A stretch of 64,000 nucleotides of DNA from Pseudoalteromonas peptidolytica (GCF_012641745.1 NZ_WEHZ01000003.1:1-64000); one strand, 5' to 3'; shown: positions 46,283 to 56,789, counted from the stretch's first letter. Numbers and translations: made by a program. Notes: a model not told the origin generated them from the letters alone.

Positions 46283-46316
46283 AGGCGGAGTTTGATGTAT
46301 GCTCCGCCTTTTTGTT
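46283..46316. terminator. Terminator between the BCCT and exonuclease genes
   Basis: AGGCGGAG (46283-46290) pairs with CTCCGCCT (46302-46309), followed by a T-run on the plus strand. Lies 20 bp after the BCCT stop, between converging genes. Confidence 0.85.
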
Positions 46317-46324
46317 ATTTGGAT

Positions 46325-47011
46325 TTAGCTCCACCAGCGCTTCACCATATCTGATGGATCTAAACAATACTGAGCCTGGGCTTGAAGTAACTCTGCCGTT
46401 GCCAAGGCATCGGACAAAGCATGGTGGGGCTGGTAATATGGAAGCCCATAGCGCTTTCTGCAATCAGCTAAGCGTACTGAAGGAATGGGTTTACGTTTAA
46501 GCTTATCAAGCCAGTTTCTAGTATTATTTATTGCTGACTTCTCAATTTCCATTGTATCAATGACCGGAAACTCAATTCCTTCATCTACTCTTGCCATAAG
46601 CGCAGAGTTAAAAAATGACTTCTCGACAAACTGATAATGCACCACGATGACTCTACCATGAAGCGACGCAAACACCTCCTCAAGAATATCCTCCAGATCT
46701 GGCGCGCTTTCAACTTGAGAATGGGTTATCCGATGAAGTACCACAGACTCTTTAGCAAGTGGACTCGTTGGTTTAACTAACCAGTGCTTTGCTTGCGCTA
46801 CGCGGATCCGCCGCAAATCAAATGGCACCACGCCAACACTCACTATGTCATCGATATTTGGATTGAGCCCCGTGGTTTCAAAATCAAGCGCAACAAATTC
46901 GCACTGACCCAATTGCTGATAAGGGTCAACCACACCTTGTTGATAAAATGACTTAAGTCTTGGATCTCTCGCCACTTTTGCCAAATGCTCGAAGCGATTT
47001 GGCCATGACAT
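46325..47011 (-). CDS. 3'-5' exonuclease, DNA polymerase III epsilon-like
   Basis: 228 residues. DEDDh exonuclease motifs are visible: FVALDFETTGLNPNIDDIVSVG (ExoI, D/E pair), VVHYQFVEKSFFNSAL (ExoII) and PHHALSDALATAELLQAQ (ExoIII, H and D). I start at ATG 47011 after AGGGTGAG; an ATG five codons upstream is possible. The stop of the DUF294 gene is 26 bp upstream. This partner arrangement is common in Alteromonadales and the two may act together in nucleotide or DNA metabolism. Confidence 0.85.
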   Translation of the reverse strand: MSWPNRFEHLAKVARDPRLKSFYQQGVVDPYQQLGQCEFVALDFETTGLNPNIDDIVSVGVVPFDLRRIRVAQAKHWLVKPTSPLAKESVVLHRITHSQVESAPDLEDILEEVFASLHGRVIVVHYQFVEKSFFNSALMARVDEGIEFPVIDTMEIEKSAINNTRNWLDKLKRKPIPSVRLADCRKRYGLPYYQPHHALSDALATAELLQAQAQYCLDPSDMVKRWWS

Positions 47012-47036
47012 AATCTCACCCTGCATCTTTACACCG

Positions 47037-48932
47037 CTATTTCATCATGGATTTATTTTGGTAGCGAAACTTTAAAAAGCTTTGCGCTTTGTCTAACACA
47101 CCAAATGCTTCTTTCAAATTGCGCTGCTCAAAATCAGAGAGTGTTTCAGGTGGTAAACTGTTATCTGGCTTTTCACCCTGCTCAATTTGCCAGGCTTGAT
47201 GGCGAATACGCATGATAGCGATGTATTCAAGTGCAGCTTGTAGATCTAATACTTTACCTTTAGGAAGTATATTTGCTTCGTCAATATCTTCGAGTCGTTC
47301 AAAGGAGTTTTGTTTTTTAGAGCCAACACCAAGCGCATGTACACGAACCAAATCCGAAAGTGGTGCTGTGCCACGTCGTTTAATATTCATCGACCGTCTG
47401 TGCTCACCATCTTGCTCCAAAACAAAGCCATTAAAAAAGCCAAGTGGTGGTGTTCTTCTTAGCGCATTATGCGCCATTGCCGCTAAAAATTTAGGTGTAC
47501 TTTTTGCCTTTTTACTAACAAATGCGGTTAACTTCTCCGCCCACTTTACTTCCCCCCATACCCCTTCCAAGTCAAAGAAAATTGAGCTATTGAGTAAGGC
47601 TTCTGGACTAGGCTTATCAATCCAACTTTCAAACTGTGATTGCCATTGACTAAATGTTAACCGCCAAGCAGGATTGGTCGCCATAATGCCACCATCACAG
47701 TACTTATATCCGCAGTTTGCAAGGCCGTCACACACAAATTTTGCGAGTTGCTCAAAGTACACTCCATGCTCTGTAGGTTTATAATCGTCATCTAAGATCA
47801 ACGCGTTATCCTGATCCGTTACAATTAGCTGCTCGTCCCGAGCCATTGAGCCCAGAGCAATAAAACAGTAAGGGATCGGGGGGGGTCCTAATTTTGCCTC
47901 TGCTAACTCGAGCAATTTATGTTTAAATGTTTTACCAATAATAGACATAGCAGAGCCAATCATATGTGAATTAGCATCTTCATTGACCATGCGAGTGAAT
48001 ATTGCAGGGAGCTGTTTAGCATAACTGGCAAGATCCTCAACGCTTTGCTGATCCATCAAGCCTCTTACAAATAGCAAACTACTTTGTGACTCATAACGCA
48101 AAATATCAGAAAGCGCCACAACTCCAATTGGTTTGCGTTTATGAACTACAGGCAGATGATGAACATTGTCTTTGAGCATCAACATCATGGCTTCAAATAC
48201 GTACGCATTAGAATCTACAATCACCAAATCGGTAGACATAATCTCAGAAACCGGCGTTTGATAGTCAAGCCCTTTAGCAACAACGTTTACCCGCAAGTCT
48301 CTATCGCTGATCAACCCGACAACTTGACCATCGTCCTCATCGGGGTCTTCTACCACAGGCTTTTCAGGATCATAAATTAGTAAAGATGAAACCTGCTCTG
48401 TTGCCATCACTTGTGCGGCTTGTTGCACTGTTGCATTACGTTCGACGTATACCACATCACGTAGCAATAGTTTACGTACTTTAGCAGTGGTTAAGTCGTT
48501 ACTATCTGCTTGCTCAGATACTGTTATTTTGAGCCTAGCATTGTCATCAGCTTCAAAATAATCAGCAAATGCCTCATAGACATCGCAGTATTCATCAAAT
48601 ACACCCACAGGAATGCAATACACTAATGTATCTTCGAGGCTTTGCGCCCCAAAGCGAACCTTACGATTCATCAATAAACCGCGTTGACCAAAGATCCCCC
48701 CTGCTGATATACGATTGTATAATTCACCCGAGCGGCGGAATAATTCCACAGCACCAGAGCGGATCACATACAGGTAAGTGATTTGCTCACCATACTCCAG
48801 AATGCGACTCCCCCCACGGTAATAGCCAACTTCAACTTGGCTTGCAAGGCGGTGTAGTGCCTCCTGCGGTAAATCCGAGAATGGCGGATAAGCGATTAAA
48901 AAGTTGGCAATTTCCTGATGTTCAACTTCCAT
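47037..48932 (-). CDS. DUF294 nucleotidyltransferase with cNMP-binding and CBS domains
   Basis: 631 residues. Order: cyclic-nucleotide-binding fold (PFSDLPQEALHRLASQVEVGYYRGGSRILEYGEQITYLYVIRSGAVELF, about 15-110), two CBS domains (about 150-275, VGLISDRDLRVNVVAKG and KPIGVVALSDILRY), DUF294 nucleotidyltransferase (ALGSMARDEQLIVTDQDNALI) with its C-terminal substrate-binding part. The family is thought to transfer nucleotides in response to effectors, but no target is known. I start at ATG 48932, preceded by CAGGG; a long upstream open frame is not family-like. Confidence 0.87.
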   Translation of the reverse strand: MEVEHQEIANFLIAYPPFSDLPQEALHRLASQVEVGYYRGGSRILEYGEQITYLYVIRSGAVELFRRSGELYNRISAGGIFGQRGLLMNRKVRFGAQSLEDTLVYCIPVGVFDEYCDVYEAFADYFEADDNARLKITVSEQADSNDLTTAKVRKLLLRDVVYVERNATVQQAAQVMATEQVSSLLIYDPEKPVVEDPDEDDGQVVGLISDRDLRVNVVAKGLDYQTPVSEIMSTDLVIVDSNAYVFEAMMLMLKDNVHHLPVVHKRKPIGVVALSDILRYESQSSLLFVRGLMDQQSVEDLASYAKQLPAIFTRMVNEDANSHMIGSAMSIIGKTFKHKLLELAEAKLGPPPIPYCFIALGSMARDEQLIVTDQDNALILDDDYKPTEHGVYFEQLAKFVCDGLANCGYKYCDGGIMATNPAWRLTFSQWQSQFESWIDKPSPEALLNSSIFFDLEGVWGEVKWAEKLTAFVSKKAKSTPKFLAAMAHNALRRTPPLGFFNGFVLEQDGEHRRSMNIKRRGTAPLSDLVRVHALGVGSKKQNSFERLEDIDEANILPKGKVLDLQAALEYIAIMRIRHQAWQIEQGEKPDNSLPPETLSDFEQRNLKEAFGVLDKAQSFLKFRYQNKSMMK

Positions 48933-49130
48933 GGTTTGCCCTGAGGTAAAACAAAAACTCTCTCTATTGTGGGCAACGAGGTCTGAATTTGCAATCAAAG
49001 TCTGCCTAGCAAGAGGTTAAATGACAAAGTGCTGTTAGCTATGCTGTTGTTTTGATTCATATCACTTTAAAAACTGACGAAACCGCCTCATACTAGAGGT
49101 CTATAACCATTTGCAACAGGAATCGCACTC

Positions 49131-50471
49131 ATGACTTATGAAGTCAATTTCGATGGCTTAGTAGGACCAACTCATAACTACGCCGGTTTATCTTACGGTA
49201 ACGTGGCCTCTCTTTCTAACGCTACCAGCATTTCAAATCCAAAAGAGGCGGCGTTACAAGGCCTTGAAAAAATGAAAGCGATGCACGACATCGGCTTAAA
49301 ACAAGGGATATTCGCCCCTCATGCGCGCCCAAGTTTGTCACCACTGCGCCGAGTTGGCTTTTCAGGCACTGATGCCCAAGTATTAGAAAAAGCATATAAG
49401 CACGACCCAATTTTACTACGTGCTTGCTATTCTGCTTCGGCAATGTGGACTGCAAACGCTGCGACTGTGTCACCGTCTATTGACTCAAATGATGGTAAAG
49501 TTCATTTTACCAGCGCTAATTTAAACTGTAAGTTTCATCGCTCCATAGAACCAACCACCACAACCAATTTACTACGCGCTATGTTCGCTGATGAACAACA
49601 CTTTTCACACCATCAGCATTTACCTGAACAGCCCTTTTTTGGCGACGAAGGTGCCGCGAACCATACTCGTTTAGCTGATGATCATGCAAGCCAAGGTGTT
49701 CAGTTATTTGTCTATGGCTCAAGTGGTTTTAACAGTAGTATTAAAGGCCCCAGCAAATACCCTGCACGACAAACCCTTGAAGCGAGTCAAGCTGTTGCAA
49801 GGCTACATCAATTAAATGAAAAACAAGCAATTTTTATCCAGCAAAACCCAAATGTTATTGACCAAGGCGTGTTCCACAATGATGTGATTGCTGTAGGTAA
49901 TGAGAATGTACTATTTTGTCATGATCAAGCCTTTATCGATCAAACCAATAGTTTGACCAAAATCAGACAAGCATACATTGGTGAAAAGCCGTTGCACATT
50001 GTTGAAGTGCCAAGTCACGCCGTAAGTGTGGAAGATGCGGTAAAAAGTTACTTATTTAACTCACAGTTGATCACCTTACCATCAGGTGAAATGATGTTAG
50101 TTGCACCTGAAGAATGTGCAAAAAATACCAATGTTGCGGCCTACATAGAGTATATGCTTGGTGCGAATAACCCTATCTCGCAAGTACGCTTTTTTGATTT
50201 GCGTCAGAGTATGCAAAACGGTGGTGGACCTGCATGTTTACGATTACGAGTGGCGCTTAACGATACAGAATTGCGTGCTGTTAACCCTGAAATCATGATG
50301 AGTGATGACAAATTTGCTCAGCTCAGCGCTTGGATCAACAAGCACTATCGTGATCGCGTAACAGAGCAAGACTTAGCAGATCCCAGTTTGTTGCACGAGT
50401 CTTACGCAGCGCTTGACGAACTGACACAACTGCTTAATTTGGGCAGTGTTTACGAGTTTCAACAAGCCTAA
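49131..50471 (+). CDS. astB: N-succinylarginine dihydrolase
   Basis: 446 residues, second enzyme of the arginine succinyltransferase pathway (N-succinylarginine to N-succinylornithine, ammonia and CO2). [21 protein letters not shown] at the N-terminus, [14 protein letters not shown], and [15 protein letters not shown] with the catalytic Cys are diagnostic; length equals E. coli AstB (447). The other ast genes are not in the window. CAGGAA before ATG 49131. Confidence 0.96.
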   Translation: MTYEVNFDGLVGPTHNYAGLSYGNVASLSNATSISNPKEAALQGLEKMKAMHDIGLKQGIFAPHARPSLSPLRRVGFSGTDAQVLEKAYKHDPILLRACYSASAMWTANAATVSPSIDSNDGKVHFTSANLNCKFHRSIEPTTTTNLLRAMFADEQHFSHHQHLPEQPFFGDEGAANHTRLADDHASQGVQLFVYGSSGFNSSIKGPSKYPARQTLEASQAVARLHQLNEKQAIFIQQNPNVIDQGVFHNDVIAVGNENVLFCHDQAFIDQTNSLTKIRQAYIGEKPLHIVEVPSHAVSVEDAVKSYLFNSQLITLPSGEMMLVAPEECAKNTNVAAYIEYMLGANNPISQVRFFDLRQSMQNGGGPACLRLRVALNDTELRAVNPEIMMSDDKFAQLSAWINKHYRDRVTEQDLADPSLLHESYAALDELTQLLNLGSVYEFQQA

Positions 50472-50486
50472 TAACCGCACACACTT

Positions 50487-50519
50487 AGCTCAAGTTAATT
50501 GGTTTTAGACTTGAGCTAA
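50487..50519. terminator. Hairpin between astB and the WD40 lipoprotein gene
   Basis: TAGCTCAAGT (50487-50496) pairs with ACTTGAGCTA (50510-50519), 10 bp, 13-nt loop, in the gap between converging genes. No long T-run. Confidence 0.55.
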
Positions 50520-50621
50520 CACCACACTCGTTTACTTGAGGGCAATAGTAATAAACGCTTACGTTACAGCAGAAACTCACTCACGAAACTTTGTTAACCC
50601 ATAAATCAGTCCAGCGCGCTG

Positions 50622-51608
50622 TTACTTTTCAGCTAGTAAGTTAACAGCCCAGGTCTCCAACATACCATCACTATTTAATGTCACCAGCGTGTTTGAGTTC
50701 GGTACATACATATCCACAACTGTAGCGCCTTCATTAGCGGTACGTATTGACCAAGTACCAAGCTCTTCACCACTATCGTAGCGCCAAATTGACAAGTGAG
50801 ATTTAGACGATGAAGTAGCCAGTAGGCCTGAATTAGAAATAAATTTAGCTTTTCTAAACATTTTAAATCGCGCCATATATTTTAATTCGCTGATCAGCTT
50901 ACCTGACTCAAAGTCCAGTACATGTTGCGCATTTAAGCCATCGGAAACAAAAAGGTGCTTACCATCAGGACTCACTGTCAGGCTAGTAACTCTGTGATTG
51001 AACTGATGTTGATACACAGGTTCTGGCGAAGCGAACTGCCACATCGCGACTAAACCATCTTGCGCACCGGTGACAAAATACTCTGCATTTTCATGAAATG
51101 CTAAATGTTCGATAGGTCTAGAGTGCGGCATAAAACGATTGTTTATTTTGGTGAATAAATCAGCCATATTTACCGAACCATCGTCCATCGCAACAAGTAG
51201 CCTTTTATTATCGTGAGATAACGCCAATGACGAGATTGAGGCAAGTGGACTAACCCCAGCAAACGGTACATTCGTGACAAGCTTTTGTTTGGGAACAGAC
51301 CAAATTGATATCAAGTTTTCACCAGCTATGATAAGCATACTCTTATCATCGGACAAAAGTAGCGCCTTGACTGGGGTTTTAACTTTGTCTTTTGGCACTT
51401 TAAAAACAATGGATTGATCGGCATTGTCGTGTATCTGAATGTCAGCGTTACCGTCAAGTGTGACTGTCCACTCACCATCTTTTGAAAAGTGCCCAATTAT
51501 CACACCGTTTTGTGTCAACTGACTGGTTACCCCTTTACTTATCTCAGGTTGACTGCCACAACCTATTAAAAAGCAAGCAAAACACACCACACACATCAAC
51601 CGAAACAT
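50622..51608 (-). CDS. WD40-repeat lipoprotein
   Basis: 328 residues. The signal FRLMCVVCFACFLIGC ends in a lipobox with C17. The rest shows repeated beta-propeller blades, e.g. LLSDDKSMLIIAGENLISIWSV, SLALSHDNKRLLVAMDDGSVNMAD, HLAFHENAEYFVTGAQDGLVAMW and SLTVSPDGKHLFVSDGLNAQ. It is probably tethered in the envelope and works as an interaction platform. Partner unknown. Divergent from another lipoprotein gene with 116 bp between starts. Confidence 0.85.
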   Translation of the reverse strand: MFRLMCVVCFACFLIGCGSQPEISKGVTSQLTQNGVIIGHFSKDGEWTVTLDGNADIQIHDNADQSIVFKVPKDKVKTPVKALLLSDDKSMLIIAGENLISIWSVPKQKLVTNVPFAGVSPLASISSLALSHDNKRLLVAMDDGSVNMADLFTKINNRFMPHSRPIEHLAFHENAEYFVTGAQDGLVAMWQFASPEPVYQHQFNHRVTSLTVSPDGKHLFVSDGLNAQHVLDFESGKLISELKYMARFKMFRKAKFISNSGLLATSSSKSHLSIWRYDSGEELGTWSIRTANEGATVVDMYVPNSNTLVTLNSDGMLETWAVNLLAEK

Positions 51609-51724
51609 CTTAAACCCTTTATGTACAACGCATTTATTTCAACTACTGCCTTTACATATCGACCAATTGCAGACAAACTTAAACTATTGTGAATAATTTT
51701 ATATTGCATATGGTGTATTTTAGC

Positions 51725-52177
51725 ATGACAAAGCCACTCCTAAAGCAAGTCGTTGTTTTAATTTTAGCAATTTTATTTCTTTCTGGATGCGGCTCTGATG
51801 AAGATGCCGTTCGCGGTGATAAAGACACCCCAGGCTATGCTGCAACTATGTATTTTGACGCGTTATATAATCAAAAAAACTTAAATGCTGCGATGGAAAT
51901 TTCAACTCCTCGCCACGCTAGGATCATGCGCTCTTATGGCACAGCCTCTCAGTTTGCTAGAAACCTCGTGAATATGCAGTACGATGAAGTAACAATCGAA
52001 GTCGACATGACCAATCAAAGCCTTCGCGAACAATATGGTAATACAGCAAAAATAAATCTCATTTTTACTGGCCAACTACATGGTGAACAAGTGGATGATA
52101 TGCGTAGCGTCAGTATGGTTCGTAAAAAGGGTAAGTGGTATGTAGATAAAGTGTTGGCAGACCCATTCGCACGATAG
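51725..52177 (+). CDS. Small lipoprotein of unknown function
   Basis: 150 residues. KPLLKQVVVLILAILFLSGC gives the lipobox with C22. The mature part (TPGYAATMYFDALYNQKNLNAAMEISTPRHARIMRSYG ... MVRKKGKWYVDKVLADPF) looks like a small NTF2-type alpha+beta fold, as in DUF4878-like lipoproteins. No enzymatic motif. I start at ATG 51725; the frame is open 12 codons upstream without an RBS. Confidence 0.75.
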   Translation: MTKPLLKQVVVLILAILFLSGCGSDEDAVRGDKDTPGYAATMYFDALYNQKNLNAAMEISTPRHARIMRSYGTASQFARNLVNMQYDEVTIEVDMTNQSLREQYGNTAKINLIFTGQLHGEQVDDMRSVSMVRKKGKWYVDKVLADPFAR

Positions 52178-52188
52178 ACAGAATGACA

Positions 52189-52217
52189 AAGTCCCCGACT
52201 AACCTAGTCGGGGACTT
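52189..52217. terminator. Strong hairpin between converging genes
   Basis: AAGTCCCCGACTA (52189-52201) and TAGTCGGGGACTT (52205-52217) form a perfect 13-bp stem with a 3-nt loop, 11 bp after the lipoprotein stop. There is no T-run, so it may act as a bidirectional or structure-only terminator. Confidence 0.65.
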
Positions 52218-52366
52218 GCGATATGAGTAAGCATCTAAGAGCGTTAATCGATTTCCGTATATTTAGCTATGTTATCTAATTCCTACTCCCTTATCACCAT
52301 TAACACCTTCACAGCAGGTCTTTACAGACAACTCATTGCTTAAAGCGGACCCAGTTTGCTTAAATA

Positions 52367-54640
52367 TCAAGAGGATGCCCCCTTCGCATCTACGGCCACC
52401 GCCTGTGCAACCAAAGTTTCAATACAAAAAATAGTTTCTGACGCTTTGTCGTCTACCACGTTAGCAGTTGTTGCCATGCTCAGTTTCTCATCGAGGGATT
52501 TACCCCTCAAATCAACAGCATTTTGCTTACACCACTTACGATATTTTGCCATTAAAGGGGCATGTGCTTTTTCTAGCATAAAGGCATGTTCAACCGTGTC
52601 TACCGCTGAATGTTTGACCACTGGACATAAATGTGAGATCCGCTCACGAGTGGTATTGCTCTTTGATACATGTTCGCAAACTTGAATTGCCAATGTATCA
52701 CTCGGTGCTTTAATCCAATTACCAATGGGAAATGCAATGCGCTTGAATAAGAAGCTCACAGGTGTAATGGTAAAATTGTCACAAAATGCGTAAATCGCAT
52801 TGCTCGCTTCGTATAGGCAGTGCTCTACTGCAAATTTAGCCAAAGGTAAATCTCCTTGTTGGCGGCCATCATCTTCATACTTTTTCAATACACAAGAAGC
52901 CATATACAGATAGCTCAACACATCGCCCAATTTAGCTGAAATCATTTCTCGACGCTTGAGTGTGCCACCCAGCTTTAGCATTGCAATATCACTATATACT
53001 GACAGTGCTTGGCTTAGCCACGTCAGACGGCGATAGTAAGGTGCAACATCTCCACTTACAGGTGAACGCTCAAAACTCGCAAACGTAAAACCATTGAAAA
53101 ACGCTTTTACGCCATTAATCGAGGTATGTTGTAAATGCTTACACAAGATCTCATCAAACTCTTTGAGCGCAATAATTTGATCTTCTTGCTGCACAATTTC
53201 CATTTCCTTTAATATGAAAGGATGACACCGCGTTGCCCCTTGACCAAATATCATCAGGCTACGAGTTAAAATATTTGCCCCTTCCACGGTAATAGAGATA
53301 GGCATTCCCATGTAATTACGAGCAAGATAGTTCATCTTTCCCATTTGAATAGCTTTACCACCATGAATATCCATCGCATCGTTTAATGCCACTCTTGCAT
53401 GTTCGGTCAAATGATACTTCGCAATCGCAGTGACCACAGACGGGCTTTGTTTTAAATCAATGGCCAACGCTGTTGTTTGTCTCACCGCCTCGATAAGATA
53501 TGTATATCCATAAACCCTTGCTAAAACACTCTGAACCCCCTCAAATGCAGCTATTGGCACACCAAATTGACGACGGACATTAGCATAGGCCGAGCTGGTT
53601 CGCGTACTTAGGTGCGCGGTGCCTGCACTTAACGCAGGTAATGAGATCCCCCGCCCGGCACTCAAACAAGAAACAAGCATACGCCAACCTTTACCAATTC
53701 CGGCCTCTTCGCCTATCACCCATGACAGTGGAATGAATACATCCTCACCACTGGTGGTACCATTCATAAAACCTTGCCCCAGCGGGCTATGTCGATCTCC
53801 AATTTTTACTCCCGGATGTACTGTTGGTATAAGCGCGCAGGTTATCCCAAGTTCAACTTGTTCAGACAATCTTTGTTCAGGGTCGTATACTTTAAATGCC
53901 AGCCCCAATACATCTGCAACAGGTGCAAGCGTGATGTAGCGCTTTTGCCAGCTTACAGCAAGACCTAGCTGCTTTGCGCCCTCAAACTCTCGCTCACACA
54001 CCACTGCATAATCTTGAATACTACCAGCATCGGAGCCAGCTTCAGGTGAAGTAAGGGCAAAACAAGGGAGTACCTCTCCCGAAGCGAGTTTCGGCAACCA
54101 ATAGTCTTGCTGCGAAGTTGTTCCATAGTGAAGTAGCAGCTCAGCCGGTCCCAAACTGTTAGGAACCATAACTGTGACTGCCGTTGATAAGCTACGACTC
54201 GCTATCTTCGCAACAATCGTCGAATTAGCTTGGGCGCTAAACTCAAGTCCGCCATACGATTTTGGGATAATAAAAGCGAAGAAACCTTTTTCTTTTAGGT
54301 ATTGCCAGACTTCGTTCGGCAAGTCATTGGCTTGAGCAATTGCTTCTTCATCTAGCATATTGAGTAGTGTGTTTAATTCATTATCTATAAAAGCTTGCTC
54401 ATCATCGCTGAGTTTAGGTTTATCATTGCTGAGCCACTTACGCCAATTAGGCTTTCCAGAAAACAGCGCCCCGTCCCACCAAATACTTCCCGCTTCCATT
54501 GCTTCTCGTTCTGTCTGAGATAATTCGGGTAACGCTGACTTGAAGTAATCAAATAGTGGCTTGCTTATCAGTTTTACCCGAATATCACGAACGCAAAAAA
54601 TCACCACAATGGCTAATATAACCAGTAAAATAAACGTCAT
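52367..54640 (-). CDS. fadE: Acyl-CoA dehydrogenase FadE
   Basis: 757 residues. First step of fatty acid beta-oxidation. N-terminal membrane anchor TFILLVILAIVVIFCV, then the acyl-CoA dehydrogenase part (DLPNEVWQYLKEKGFFAFIIPKSYGGLEFSA, FALTSPEAGSDAGSIQD, NGTTSGEDVFIPLSWVIG, DIHGGKAIQMGKMNYLARNYMGMPISITVEGANIL) and the DUF1974 tail typical of the long FadE form. ATG 54640 follows GGGAGTGTAT; two codons further up a GTG is open. Confidence 0.94.
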   Translation of the reverse strand: MTFILLVILAIVVIFCVRDIRVKLISKPLFDYFKSALPELSQTEREAMEAGSIWWDGALFSGKPNWRKWLSNDKPKLSDDEQAFIDNELNTLLNMLDEEAIAQANDLPNEVWQYLKEKGFFAFIIPKSYGGLEFSAQANSTIVAKIASRSLSTAVTVMVPNSLGPAELLLHYGTTSQQDYWLPKLASGEVLPCFALTSPEAGSDAGSIQDYAVVCEREFEGAKQLGLAVSWQKRYITLAPVADVLGLAFKVYDPEQRLSEQVELGITCALIPTVHPGVKIGDRHSPLGQGFMNGTTSGEDVFIPLSWVIGEEAGIGKGWRMLVSCLSAGRGISLPALSAGTAHLSTRTSSAYANVRRQFGVPIAAFEGVQSVLARVYGYTYLIEAVRQTTALAIDLKQSPSVVTAIAKYHLTEHARVALNDAMDIHGGKAIQMGKMNYLARNYMGMPISITVEGANILTRSLMIFGQGATRCHPFILKEMEIVQQEDQIIALKEFDEILCKHLQHTSINGVKAFFNGFTFASFERSPVSGDVAPYYRRLTWLSQALSVYSDIAMLKLGGTLKRREMISAKLGDVLSYLYMASCVLKKYEDDGRQQGDLPLAKFAVEHCLYEASNAIYAFCDNFTITPVSFLFKRIAFPIGNWIKAPSDTLAIQVCEHVSKSNTTRERISHLCPVVKHSAVDTVEHAFMLEKAHAPLMAKYRKWCKQNAVDLRGKSLDEKLSMATTANVVDDKASETIFCIETLVAQAVAVDAKGASS

Positions 54641-54968
54641 ATACACTCCCTTTGATAGCCTGTAACACGGAACTAATACTGTAGAATATATAAGTATGGT
54701 TAATTATTAGCCTAACTCAACTTTTATCCCTATTCGCTGCTCTCGCACACATAAATACGCGCCATTTATTTATCGTAAAATTGTCGTTTTAAAAACGGCC
54801 TGCTATTATCCTGCCCACAGTGAAAAATGAATTTTCACCGTTTTACACCAATTGCTTTAACCCTCAGTATAGCGAGCAGGTTAATTCAACTGGTGCAGAA
54901 CAAAAGACCCCATAGAACGTCACTCAAACAGCGGTCTATGTATTAATCAAAACAACAAGTGAATCACT
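54641..54968. other. 328-bp interval with the M2 peptidase promoter
   Basis: Divergent region of fadE and the M2 peptidase. It holds the promoter at 54781-54809 and a GTGAAAA/TTTTCAC hairpin at 54820-54838 in the leader. The fadE side shows no FadR-like palindrome I can support. Confidence 0.45.
54781..54809 (+). promoter_or_regulatory. Promoter of the M2 peptidase gene
   Basis: TTGTCG (54781-54786), 17 bp, TATTAT (54804-54809). Transcription would start near 54816, giving a leader of about 150 nt. Confidence 0.55.
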
Positions 54969-56789
54969 ATGAAACCAAGATTTAAACTCAGTGTTGGCGC
55001 GCTTATCGTTGCCAGTACTTTTGCACTCTCTGCTTGTAAATCTACTGATACTACTAATAAAACTTTCACAGAAGCTGATGCGATTGCATTTTTAGATAAA
55101 GCGTCAGCGCAACTTGTAGATCTGAATAATCGCTCTAGCCGCGCAGCATGGATCTATGCCAACTTTATCACTCATGATACTGCTTCTCTTTCAGCAGATG
55201 TCAATGAAGAATACACCGCAGCGTTGGTGACTCTTGCCAACCAAGCTGCGCAGTTCGACGGTATAAACTTGAGTGAAGATACCCGTCGTAAATTAGATAA
55301 ATTAAAACTAAACCTAACATTACCTGCTCCTAAAGACGCAGATAAAACAGCGGCCCTTGCCAAGCTAACCGCTGAATTAGACGGCATGTACGGTAAAGGG
55401 AAGTACTGTAAAGCTGATGGCACTTGCTTAAGTTTAGGCGACATGACCGCAACCATGGCTAACAGTCGTAATTACGAAGAGCTGCTTGATATATGGCAAG
55501 GTTGGCGTGAGGTTTCAAAGCCAATGCGTCCACTCTATGAAAAGCAAGTCGTGCTCACGAATGAGGGCGCAAACGAGCTTGGCTATGCAGACACAGGTGC
55601 CATGTGGCGCAGTAAATACGACATGCCAGCGGATGATTTTGCAAAAGAGCTAGACCGCATTTGGGGTCAAGTAAAGCCTCTTTATGACTCACTTCATTGT
55701 CACGTTCGTGCCAAACTAGGTGAAAAATATGGCGAAGACAAAGTACCTCAAGATAAACCAATTCCTGCACACCTACTGGGTAATATGTGGGCACAAAGCT
55801 GGGGTAATATTTACGATCTAGTGGCACCAGAAAATGCAGATCCGGGTTATGACGTGACAGCCCTTCTTGCTCAGCATAATTATGACGAAATCAAAATGGT
55901 AAAAGGTGCGGAGAAGTTTTTCACCTCTATGGGCTTTGCACCGTTACCAGAAACTTTCTACGAACGCTCGTTGTTTACTAAGCCAAAAGATCGTGACGTA
56001 CAATGTCACGCCTCAGCTTGGAACTTAGATGCTAAAGACGATTTACGTATCAAGATGTGTATTCAGCGTACTGGAGAAGAGTTCTCGGTGATCCACCACG
56101 AGCTAGGTCACAACTTCTATCAGCGCGCATATAACCAGCAGCCTGTATATTACCAAGAAAGTGCCAATGATGGTTTCCATGAAGCAATTGGTGACACTAT
56201 TGCCCTATCGGTAACACCGGGTTACTTAAAACAAATCGGCTTATTAGACAAAGTGCCAGATGAATCAAAAGATATTGGTCTACTGATGAAGATGGCACTG
56301 GATAAAGTTGCCTTTATTCCATTTGGCCTACTTGTTGACCAGTGGCGTTGGCAGGTTTTCTCAGGTGAGATTTCACCTGCTGAATATAACCAAGCTTGGT
56401 GGGATTTAAGAGAGAAATATCAAGGGGTTGCTGCTCCCGTTTCACGTAGTGAAGCTGACTTTGATCCAGGTGCAAAATATCACGTTCCTGGTAATGTGCC
56501 TTACACCCGTTACTTCTTAGCGCATATTCTGCAGTTCCAATTCCACAAATCTCTGTGTGAGATTGCAGGTAGCGAAGAAGCGATCCATCGCTGTTCAGTA
56601 TACAACTCAAAGGCTGCCGGTGAGCGCTTAAATGCAATGCTCGAAATGGGTAGTAGCAAGCCTTGGCAGCAAGCACTTAAAACGCTAACAGGTAAGGATG
56701 AAATGGATGCCACAGCAGTACTAGACTACTTTGCGCCATTACAGAGCTACCTAGATGAGCAAAATAAAGGCCGTAATTGCGGCTGGTAA
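54969..56789 (+). CDS. M2-family peptidyl-dipeptidase lipoprotein (ACE-like)
   Basis: 606 residues. Removes C-terminal dipeptides in the envelope. The signal KPRFKLSVGALIVASTFALSAC ends in a lipobox with C23. Zinc site: H377-E378-L-G-H381 in IHHELGHNFYQRAY, with the third ligand in ESANDGFHEAIGD. HVPGNVPYTRYFLAHILQFQFHKSLC is the conserved C-terminal segment with chloride/substrate contacts. Length and order match bacterial angiotensin-converting-enzyme homologues. Confidence 0.94.
   Translation: MKPRFKLSVGALIVASTFALSACKSTDTTNKTFTEADAIAFLDKASAQLVDLNNRSSRAAWIYANFITHDTASLSADVNEEYTAALVTLANQAAQFDGINLSEDTRRKLDKLKLNLTLPAPKDADKTAALAKLTAELDGMYGKGKYCKADGTCLSLGDMTATMANSRNYEELLDIWQGWREVSKPMRPLYEKQVVLTNEGANELGYADTGAMWRSKYDMPADDFAKELDRIWGQVKPLYDSLHCHVRAKLGEKYGEDKVPQDKPIPAHLLGNMWAQSWGNIYDLVAPENADPGYDVTALLAQHNYDEIKMVKGAEKFFTSMGFAPLPETFYERSLFTKPKDRDVQCHASAWNLDAKDDLRIKMCIQRTGEEFSVIHHELGHNFYQRAYNQQPVYYQESANDGFHEAIGDTIALSVTPGYLKQIGLLDKVPDESKDIGLLMKMALDKVAFIPFGLLVDQWRWQVFSGEISPAEYNQAWWDLREKYQGVAAPVSRSEADFDPGAKYHVPGNVPYTRYFLAHILQFQFHKSLCEIAGSEEAIHRCSVYNSKAAGERLNAMLEMGSSKPWQQALKTLTGKDEMDATAVLDYFAPLQSYLDEQNKGRNCGW

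Noticed and set aside
52356..52685. 109-codon plus-strand frame inside fadE
   Set aside because: Shadow of the fadE reading frame on the opposite strand.
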